NCBI GenBank assembly: GCA_916610825.1
Contig: OU744446.1
Span: 6,846,309-6,910,308, forward strand
Direction: 5' to 3'
From: Haliclystus octoradiatus
Lineage: Eukaryota; Cnidaria; Staurozoa; Stauromedusae; Haliclystidae
DNA: 64,000 nucleotides
The first letter of the stretch is position 1. Each line of letters begins with the position of its first letter. The position numbers and the translations under genes are program-made. The notes beneath the pieces are model-generated. The model had not been told where the DNA came from. It saw only the letters and a list, made by a program, of their open reading frames with translations, and made no database searches. Shown one piece after another: positions 34,201 to 46,200 of the stretch.

Positions 34201-37200
34201 TAGTAGCTGACTGTTATATACAGGTTTCACTGTAATTAACATTAATTAGCCTCCTATTTTATAATCATAATTATTGAATTATTTTACAGGGATAACAAAG
34301 ATCAATCGAAGGAAAAGTTTGCAAGGTAACATGATTCATGATTTCATTTTACAATTTCTAATTTACATACATTGAGTGTATGTACATTGTTTAGCCAAAT
34401 TTGCTATAACGGTCACCTCTCCACAGAGACCATCTGTCTATAGTGTTCACTCTCAATATGTCTAGATTAGTATTTTATTTTGAATCAACCCTGTATATAA
34501 AGGCCACCTGTCTATAATGGTCACTCCTTGTATGTCTAAAATAGTGTTTTCTATTGAATCAATCCTGTATATAAAGATCGCCTGTGGTCAATTTATCAAC
34601 ATCTCATAATTGGCAATTGTATACTGGTTCAACTGTAGCTTAAAAATCAAATTTCTTTGGAATAACAGCACAACACGTTTGGATTGGATTCACTATAACT
34701 TTTTAGAATATTTCAACTTCTATCGGATCAAAATTTTTTGATGATGTCCAACCTGACATCTTCACTGCTGATGTGTCAGATTTGTATTTCATAATTTCAT
34801 ATATGAGTAAGTTAGGAGGATTATATTGTCCTAAGAATTCCTGTGTTTATATCTTGATACAGTGAAACCTTTATATAACAGCCAGCTACAAGAGGTAGAT
34901 AAATTGACCACTATATACAGATGGCCTTTATATACAGGTTTGATTCAATAGAAAATTCTATTTTGGACATTACAAGAGTGACCACTATAGACAGGTGGCC
35001 GCTGTACAGGGGGTGACCGTTATAACAGGTTTGACTGTATTTTAATTTAAATAATAATCATTTTTATAGAGAGAACCATAGCGAGATTGAACGGCGACGC
35101 CGTAACAAGATGAATGCATACATTAATGAATTATCTGATATGGTACCATCTTGCGTTGGAATGCCACGGAAACCAGATAAATTAACTGTTCTTAAAATGG
35201 CTGTTTTGTACATGAAATCTCTAAGAGGTATGTTACATGTAGCATTACATTATGTTGAATACGATATACAGCAGTTACAGTTTAGTTTACAACCATGTTA
35301 CTAGCATAACTGAGATATTAACATATTTTATTGATTGTTTGTAAGGCTCATTTCTCAGAGCTTTTGACAATGCTCAAGAAAATCAATCAATATTACTTAC
35401 TAAAACCAGTGTCTGATAAATGTTTATTATTTATCCTTCTGTTCTTCTGAATTTGGTCTAGGATCTAGGGCTTCTAGGGCCCCACTTTTGACAGACCCAG
35501 GCTAAAACTGCTACAGCGATTGATTGGATAGATTGGAAAATTGCAATGAGTAAAAATATTTATCGCAATCACATTCAGGGCCGACAAAAGTAGAAGACTG
35601 ATATTTTTAATGATTAACTGGTGAAACATCAATAAAAAAATTCAGAAGAAAATGTTGACATGCCTCTAGGATTCAAGAAGGCTGAACCTTTTGTCGGACC
35701 CTGATCACATTACTAGCATAATATGAGATATTAATCGGATCAGCCACAAGGAGTACGCACATTCAGTGTCCGACAAAACATTTGGAGGTTTGGCCTATAA
35801 ATCAGAAAATCATATGTTTTCTTCTGAATTTTCTCTAGCCTTTCAGGGATCAAAGATCACAGGATCCCTACGTTTCTCGGACCCTGCACATATCATATGA
35901 GATAATTATTCTAATGATAGGACTAAACATTGCAAGCAAGAAATTAAACAAAACACATAATTATGATGGTGATGATGATTTCGTTTAAACTTTTTGTTAT
36001 TCTAGGATCTCCACAATCTTGTGATTCAGCTTATAAACCATCGTTTTTATCGGATCATGAATTGAAGCATCTAGTGCTTGAGGTAAACATAATACGTATT
36101 TTTCAATTGATGTTCATGTCCTTCTAAATTAAATTATAGAATTTTTGAGGGACAACCCTTTTGCCACTTATCTTGAACTTCTGTAAGCAATAATTTAACC
36201 AAAAAATAATGTCCAAGCAGTTTAATAATCTGAACAACATTTTCAAATTCACCAGTACGGTATAGCCCCGTAAGTATGACAACCTGTAGAACCTGTAAAA
36301 CCTTTTTTAGAAACATCTTCTATCAAACTCAACTATTTCACTCCAGTTAAAATCACAACCTCTTAATATCACATTTTTTGTCTACACCAGGACAATGATA
36401 CACTGTAATAATAAGTTACGAATAGCTTACACGGGCACATGTCTCTCATAAATATATTAATATAGATAATCTAACCAAGCAGAGGTATCTGATGCCTCCT
36501 CAGAACCTCAGGGTATCACAAATGTTTTACTCTTCACCACGTAGCAGGGTCCAACAAAAGTGGTGATCCTAGATCCTGGAAGGCTAGAGAATATTCAGAA
36601 GAAAATTGATAGTTTTCTGATTTACAGGCCAATTTATAGGCCAAACCTCAACAAAAACCTCAATGAAAATTATCAAATTATTCCTAGATTCCGGAATGCT
36701 AAATCTTTTGTTAGACACTGCCACACAAGTCAGATTGAAAACTTTGTTAATAAAAATAACCCTTCTTAACTCCACCAAATACAGTGTTCCATTCTGCAGC
36801 TACACCGAAAAAATGGGAGAGGGGTGTTCATCAAATTTGATTGTATTTTCAATTGATTTTTGTTTATAGGCAGCTGATGGGTTTCTTTTCGTTTTGAGTT
36901 GTGATGATGGCACTGTTCTTTATGTTTCTGATTCTGTTACGCCTGTTCTTAATCATTCACAGGTATAGACCTTTTGTTGTAACATCTGATTTTTTACAAA
37001 ATATATTTGTTTCTGCCACCAAATTGTTGCCAATTCAAGTGCCTGCAAGTTGTTTAGGTAACTGACTTAGATGAAGGGACATTATTCTAGTGAGAATAAC
37101 ACTGATTAAATCATGGTTAGACCTTTTGTTCTGATTTTTTACAAAATATATTTGTTTCTGCCACCAAATTGTTACCAATTCAAGTGCCTGCAAGTTGTTT

Positions 37201-40200
37201 AGGTTACTGAATTAAACGAAAGTACATTATTCTAGTGAGAATAACACTGATCAAATCATGGTTAAAATTCATAGAAGTTACATGCTTATCACTCCAAATG
37301 TGGAAACTTGCGCAATCTTAATAGTTGTGCCTGCAGTAATTCTATTGTTCCCAAAATGTGTCTGCAACCGGCGGTCTCAGTGGTCCCCATTTTATTGAGC
37401 CCTGCGTGTCCTGTCTAACTGTCTTGAAAGACATGGTTACTCGTTGTTTTTAGGTCTAATGGTATGTACAGTGGTAGCTCAGTGGCAGAGTGTGCCCACA
37501 TGTTAGTTATTCATAGTTATTCAATTGTATTTGTAAATTTGTTAATGCCCCCCCTAATGACTCTCAGTCATTGATTGACTGTAAAAAAGTATAATTATTA
37601 TATTACGATGTTCAAATTGTTTAAAGTTGTGATCAGTATGAAGCTTCTTTCAAATCTGATTAGGAGTTAGTTCTGGTTACTAGTTTTGACCGGGAAGCTT
37701 CAGGATGCGTCATCAATAAATGAATAATTTGCTTGCTAAAAATGAATTTGGATTAATTTGTTGGTATTTTCTTTTCAGTCTGAATGGATTAATCAATCTG
37801 TCTTTGAATATGTTCATCCAGAAGATGTTGATAAAGTAAAAGATCAACTTGCTACTGATCCAACTGTCGATACAAGGATATTAGATTTGAAAAGTAAGTC
37901 TTTCATATTTCAGTAGATATAAGTTGATTCATGAAGTATGAAGTTGAACTCTTTCAACATTAATTACTGTAACCTAAACAGCTGTTCAATTTCTTACTAA
38001 TGTACTATTTGTCTTTTCCTGACCATGTTCAGGTCCTAGATTCTGGAGGGTTAGAGCAAATTCAGAAAATTGATATTTTTAATGATTTATTGGTCAAACA
38101 TCAACAAAAAATTCAGAAGAAAATGTTGAAATGCCTCTAGGAATTCAGAAGGCTGAATCTTTTGTCGGATCTTGATCATGTTTCATTGGATAATCAAGGC
38201 TTCAACAAGTTCTATGTTATGATATTAGAGAACTTGTTGAAGGCTTGACCATCATATCATCTTAGTAACATTGTATTTATTTTATGTTGTTAATTGTATT
38301 ATTTTTTTATAGTTTTATGTTAACTTCTTCATTACAATTAATTTTTGAATTTATTTTCCTAATTTCAATGCATTCATTTTCTTTTGATTTAAATTTACCA
38401 ATTTTGTTTTGGACCTTTTGCCTATGTATAAACGATATAGCGTATTTCAATAGACAAGCAAATTACAAGATGACGTCAACCACTGTAGGCCTATATTATG
38501 TTTAATTAATCATTCTATTTTGCCTGTATACTTTTTTTGTCATGTGGTTGAAATAAAATGCTATTCTATTCTATTTATCCAGCTGGAAATGTCAAAAAGG
38601 AAGTGAATTCAGGTTAGTAAACTCTGCAACAATTAAACTTGAAAGTGAAAGTCATTATTAAATTACCAACGATTTGCATTGCAATTATTCAAATCTGTAC
38701 TTATTGTTTACGAAGAAGTTGATCTCAAAATAGTTTACAGACATGAGAATTTTAAGATTTATCGGACTTTGTGAACTCTGGGCTAGCCCAAGATCAAGCC
38801 CAAGATCCCCACTTACACTCTTGTTATAACGGTTTTACCATTGAAATCCATTACAATTAACCTAAATATCCTTGTTTTCAGACTATTTTTGAAATTTATT
38901 ATATATTTAATTGTATGAGGCTTTCTTAATTTTTTTATACTAAAGTGTATATAGTCTATACAGTCAAACTCTGTTAAATCCCATTTTTTAATTCCCCACT
39001 GTGCTTAGTATCCCCACATTAAACTGAGTTCTATTTTTCATTCTCCATACAAGCTCTCGTATTCCTACCGCTCTTAATATCCTACTGTACCCCGCTTAGT
39101 GTCCCACTGCAATCCATACCAGAATGGGTGGTATTGAGCCAGTTTGACTGTAGTACGTTTGTTGCATTACTCACCATCTATTTTTGAGCCACCACAGCGA
39201 GGGATTTTTAGCTTTTTTCGTAACTCACAACACCTTGAGTTTTAATAGAATGCTATACATACTGCCCATATTAATAAGTTCCATATAGCAGTTATGAAAT
39301 TTCTTACCTCAATCATTTAAAGGTAATTACATTTGTATTATTTGTGCTTACAAGTCATTGTATGTTATTTCAATTATGTTATTCAATGTGTTCGAATCTG
39401 TATTCAATTTGATTCACCATATTAATGTAATATGGAACCGATGTCTGGATAGCCCAAAGCTATGTATGTATAGCCTTTCCAAAAAAGCTTCTTAACCAAT
39501 CATAGTTCCGGAAAACAATCGACAATCTAATAATTGATCACATAACATCCAGCTATGAGAAATTGACTGCCTTATACCTGAGATGACCTTTACATAACGG
39601 TTGATTCAAAAGAAATTGTATTATAGCAAAAATGATGCGATCAATTTGATTGGTTTAGAGTTTGACGCCAAATCACCATAGAAAAACTAGATTCGAAAAC
39701 ACAATCGATCTTACGATTCACACTTGATATCACAAATAAGAATTTCCAATTTGATCAGGAGTTTTCAAAAATATTTTATGAACAAGAAAGTCATGTAGAT
39801 GCTTGTAAAAGTTGTGCTAGTTATAATACAAAGCCATTGGCGCTCAGTTTCCTATGAGCTATTGATATCTGATGCACTTGAGTCACTTCAGGAGAAAACT
39901 GGAGGGCGAAAATTACCTGCCAAGACGGCTCATAATTTTCTGATGCCTTCTTGTTTTCTCCTTACTTGCCTCTTGTGCGCCAAATATCATTAACTCATAG
40001 GAAACTGTGAGCCAATTGCTTAATGAGGGATTACATCACTCTTGTCTCTTAAATCACTAACAACAACCGAGAAATCCATATTGTAAACGAGGCCGCCTCG
40101 TTTACGATATAGATTTCTCGTTTGTTGTTAGAGAACGAGTGAGTCTAGATTTAATGGCCCACGAACAAGAGTAATGTAATCATTTGAATAATCATGTCAC

Positions 40201-43200
40201 ATAACCTTTGTCTGGAACATCAATTATCTCTCATCAATTTCACTACAACAATGATTTGTTCCCTAATTTAATGGGTCATTGTTTTTTCATTAAATACAAT
40301 TTTAATGAAATTGTTACGAATGTCATTTAAAAATATAACGCGAAGAGTTCAACATGTTTGCAATATTAGAAATATATCGTAAAAGTTACATCTGAATATA
40401 TCAAATCCCGAGCTGTTACTTTTTTTAATTTCTAAATTGAATTTTCAATTACAGAGTACACGTTTAAGTTGATTTTATGAAAAAATATTCAATCTGTCGC
40501 AGCTAGTCACAATTTTCAAAACATATGTTCTAGTTGTTTGGCTAAAAGCGTGCAGGTATAGACCTATACCTGCACGCTTTTAGGGGTTGCCATAGAATTT
40601 CGTGGGTTGTCTTGACATGACTGCTAAACACGTGGTACAAATCCACCAATCATGAGTTTTTTTCAAGTTTTTTTCAAGTGATTATTAATATTATATACAT
40701 TGTGAGAGTGACCTCTGCAGGCAGGTGACCACTGTATGGAGGTTTTATCCAAAGCTGATTTCAATGTATCTATCTTTGTAGATTAAATATAACAATCGTT
40801 ATCGATTTCAACAACTACTTTACTTATTCAATGTTTGTTTATTATTCCTGCAGCTAACAGATTATCTGTTGGTTCTCGTCGCAATTTCATAGTGCGAATG
40901 AGATGCGGAACATATGAAGGCGAACCACAAACACCTGGTGATACTCGTATGAATGAAATTCGAACTCGATGCAAAGAAAAACGTGTGAAATGCAAAGGGG
41001 AAGATTATGCTGTTGTTCACTGTACTGGATATGTTAGAGTAAGTAATGAGTTAAATGACTTAGTTTTTAGTGCAGTAGTTGGTGTAATGATATGAGTTTT
41101 TAGTGCAGTAGTTGGTGTAATGATATGAGTTTTTAGTGCAGTAGTTGGTGTAATGATATGAGTTTTTAGTGCAGTAGTTGGTGTAATGATATGAGTTTTT
41201 AATGCAGTAGTTGGTGTAATGATATGAGTTTTTAGTGCAGTAGTTGGTGTAATGATATGAGTTTTTAGTGCAGTAGTTGGTGTAATGATATGAGTTTTTA
41301 GTGCAGTAGTTGGTGTAATGATATGAGTTTTTAGTGCAGTAGTTGGTGTAATGATATGAGTTTTTAGTGCAGTAGTTGGTGTAATGATATGAGTTTTTAG
41401 TGCAGTAGTTGGTGTAATGATATGAGTTTTTAGTGCAGTAGTTGGTGTAAATGATATGAGTTTTTAGTGCAGTAGTTGGTGTAATGATATGAGTTTTTAG
41501 TGCAGTAGTTGGTGTAATGATATGAGATTTTAGTGCAGTAGTTTGTGTAATGATATGAGTTTTTAGTGCAGTAGTTGGTATAATGATATGAGCAGTATTT
41601 GTATGAATTACAGTGGATGAACAATATTTGATACAGATATTACGAGATTATAACAATTACTACTACTGTTATGGCTTTTGACCTTTCACATGGTTCTTGG
41701 GTTCAATCTCTGGCAGTAGGATACTTACTTAATGGTTTCACTTAGTATGGCTTCACCGCTTGTACACTGTACAGTGTAGCTCGTTAATATTACTACTGTT
41801 AATATTTCAACCTGCTTAATATCACTCATTTGTCAGAACCATTCCCCATCAAACTCGACTATTTCACTCCGGTTAATATCTCAACCCGTTTATTATCACG
41901 ATTTCTGGCTTCACCAGGACAATGATGTACTGTAATGTTAAGTTACGAATAGCTTACATTCAAACGGGCACATGTCTCTCATACATATATTAATATAGAT
42001 AACCTAACCAATCAGAGGTATCTGATGCCTCCTCAGAATCTCAGGCAGGGTATCAAAAAGTGTACCATGAAAGGGAATTTATTTCTGAATATCATTCTAC
42101 TGGTTGGTGTGATATATTACACACTTATGAAGCCACCATATAAAGCTGATTACTATTTTCAATATTAACACTTTCACTTTCCTACCTTGTTTAATATTCC
42201 ACCTCGCTCATTATCCCACATCTGTACATGTTACAACTCACACTATATGGACAATACCCTTAAGTTTGAAGTATCCTGTATTCTTGTTAATAGAATTTAA
42301 CTCCATTCAATGGACAAGAAACTGAACAAGGTGAAGCAGGTATTAATTGCCTTGTAACAATTGGCCGGCTACAACCAACAAGCATGCCAGTTAGTAAAGA
42401 TCTTGTAGATACAGCACCAGCGACTGAATTTATTACCCGACAGAATTTGGATGGAAGATTCAGCTTTGTTGACCAAAGGTATGATGATTAATGTAAGATA
42501 AAATTAGTCTTTTTAATATTAAAAAGACACATCTGACTGACATTCATATCTAGTGCAGTATTGGTGTAGTGGTTGGGTCTTAAAACAACGCGCTCAAGGA
42601 TTTTTGAAAAAGTTTCAGTACTGAAATCAGTTTTTAATTTGAAAAAAGATGAACATCTCCTGTTGACATCATTGATAATACTAGAAAATTGTCTAGCAGT
42701 TTTCTAATCTTTTCTCAATATGTATCGCCATTTTATATGCATCGCTGTCCTTGTAAAAGCTGTCCTGCTGTGATTCTATTGTTTGTAACTCCCTTTTGTT
42801 CTACAATGTAGCCTTGTTTATATCACTGTCCTGGTGCAGCCAACAAAATATTTATGTATCCGCAGTCCAAACATATCCAGACATGGAAATATCGTCAAAA
42901 TTCTGAAATTTTTCAACTGCATCAACTGATTGAAAACCATAAAAACATTCATATTCACAATATTAACATTTGAAAATGCCATAAAAACGCCATGATATTT
43001 CACACTTTTTTTCATCACTGTGGTGTCTGTAGTGAATTATTGGTAAAGAAACAACACAAGAAAAAATTTATACGAATAGAAATCCAATATCCGGAATATA
43101 CACTTTAATAACTTCAAAATCCTGATATTCTTACTATTTTTGACATTTGTGTTCCCTTCCCATGTCTGATTTATGATTATTGATTATCAGGGTAACCGAA

Positions 43201-46200
43201 GTTTTGGGATTCAAACCAATCGATTTACTTGGTAAATCATGCTACGACTTTTATCACCCTGAAGATGTCGATCATATGGTTGAAAGTTATGATCAAGGTA
43301 TGTCCATGATATGAGCATGTAAGTGCAACATGGAGATTAGCTTAGATGCCAGAGCATGTAGGAGATCTGGTTAAAGCCAACTGAGCATATTCCTTTATCT
43401 AAACATCAAATAAGTACATTACAGTAATATATATAACTAGCAACGAGTGTAGTCCATAATGGACCTTCTATGATAAAACTTTCAGATCACTTATAATTAA
43501 ACAATTGACTAAGCTGACTATCGCTGTATAATACGGAGTATGAACTCTGGAGGAGATCATGAGACACAATACGCATTGAAACGATGTAGCATTAATCAAT
43601 ACATCTTAATCATTCCTTTGATAAAAGTTTAATTTATTTTACATCAATTGAGTCGATTGAAATGTATAATTTAACGTAGCTATATCTACATAGAAAAACT
43701 TTATTTTATGTGCTGAAAGGAGGCCAGAACACATTAATTATTATAATTACAAATACTTAGTCAAATTTCGAAATCTGAAACTATCCATAAAAAATCACTT
43801 CAAATCCGATCCGATCCGAAGACCTAAAATATTAATCCGAATCTGACCCGATACGATCGGATCGCGTTCGGTTCGGATTCATAAATCTTTATTGCAATAT
43901 ATACAACACTAATGTGCTGTTCACAAAATAACGCCGTCAAAGTGTGGCCAGTGAAACTCGTGGCATTGCATGCGATACATTCAATATTAAATTAATTTAG
44001 CTTCAACAAGACACATGGTCCACTGATTTCTGTTATTAACATGATCAAACGATATCTTTTGTTAATTAAAAATGATTTACTGCTTCATATTAAATAATAA
44101 TAAGAAAAATCGTTGATAAAAGGTTGCCGAATGGCGGATTTGAACTGACGACCCTGAAATTATTATACAAGAGCATTAACCAATTAGCCACTCCGTTACT
44201 TACTCATATCAGCGCTTTAACTGACCTTATAAACAAACCTACTGCTTCGACAACGTATTATTGAACAAGGCCGACCCACGCGCGTGTATTGAATTTCAAA
44301 TTATATATATGATCTGAAAATATTATGATATGATACTATATGAGTCTATATATTTTTGATCTTTGCAATCTCAGCAAATATGCCTGTGATTTTCATGGCA
44401 GTCTATCAAAATACTAAGAGTTCGTTGAAAATAAAATTTTATAAGTAAAAAAAAGATCTGAAAAATTGGTCTGATAGTGGTTTTTGTTATCAAATTTTCC
44501 AGAATAATAGCATCAACATTCTTTTAAAAGGAAATAAAATTCTATAATAATCGCTATACTAATTCGATATTGATATTATGTTACATCTTGTTTTCAATAT
44601 TTCTACGCGCTAATTATAATACATTACAGATGTCGAATGAAGGAAAAGATGATCATGAATAAATTAATTATTTTGATAGAAAAACGAAAACAACTCATTT
44701 TGCCAGATTCGTGATATGCATATTTATTCAGAATTTATTGAAACGGACGCGATGGTTTATAGAGTTGAAATGTTTAGTGCAGCTTCAAAGATATAAAATA
44801 CCACAGCCGATGGTAATATTTAAATGCTCATGTTATGATGTCTGACGAAAAGGATAATTTACTATGTAGAAAATGAATCTACTTTACCATGCATTTGATC
44901 ACGATATGAAATGATCATTTTTGTCAGAATTATTTCGAATAAAAGACAATCTTTATTTTATTCTTATCGGGCGTACATTCTCTTTCGATAAAATATGGTT
45001 GTTAACTTATTATTGATTGGTGTATTAACTCAGAGAACCCGCTATTATGTATTTAAATGTTGTTCGGAGATTATGCCGCTCGTATAGTTTTTATTTGGAT
45101 CTCATTTGGAAAATGGTAAGTAGTATTTTAATAAATATTGTTTGCTATGATCGATTATTTCATGCAACCTTTTCACCTTTTATTTTTGTAACACAAGGTT
45201 TGTTACACTCACCCAAACTGTATTAACTATTTAAAAATGTTTTTAAATTATGTTTTTGTGCTTTTAAATTCAAAGCAAAGTTTTTGAACGCTGAAATTAT
45301 TATAATTATTATTATTTATCACAAATCATACGCTAAATTCAATTTAACTTTGTTAAATTTGATATACCTGAAATTAACTTTATTAAATGTTGATCAACGA
45401 TAATAACAAGACACCGCTATTTTTATTCTCGAAACTGTAGTAACATACTGTGTCTTATTCGTATAGCAAGTCAACAAAATGAAATTTTAATTTTAATCGA
45501 TGCCTATAATTCCTTCGTTAATTATGGAAGCAAAATCTGAAAATAAAAGCCTACAATTCCTTCCATACAATAAATGCCTGCCTGCTCAAAACCAAATGAT
45601 TCATATTTTTATATTAAATAATAAATTATAGAAATACTTTTGTGCAATGCCTTGATTAATTCTAAACTCTATAATTTTAAACTGTAGACAGATAATCTAT
45701 TCGAACTTTGAATATTTTTCGAATTGATCGAACGCCAACGTCATTTTGAAAATTCTTGCCAAGTTAATTTGTTTTTATGCCCCGCGATAGATTATTCATT
45801 TCAAAACAGATTGTTTGCTCAGTGTTCTCACAAGTTATATATCAAAATAGCCTTTTTAAAAGTGAAATGTTTTGTATCTCGATTTTGGTAAAAGTAATGA
45901 ACGGCATTTGGTTTCATTATTAAATTAAATTAAGACCTAAAGTCTCTTTAATTTCATAGCGTTTGTGCCGCGCTATATGTATTGCTGATATCAACACTAC
46001 ATGAAATAGGTCTACGTTTCTTTGATATCAAAACATATTTTGTCTGGCCTAGTTATATTGGTAATTCAATGTAACTCAGTATTTCGTATTGTTTTAATTA
46101 TCATAAAACTGATTCAGTTTTAAGTTTCACTTGTTCAAACAATTTACACGCAGCTTTTAAATTCAAAGCAAAATATTTTTGTTCTGGGGATTTCAATTTG

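Noticed and set aside
41430..41624. Minus-strand repeat protein with [11 protein letters not shown] units
   Set aside because: It arises from the 33-base minisatellite, whose unit is a multiple of three. There is no start context and no homologue.
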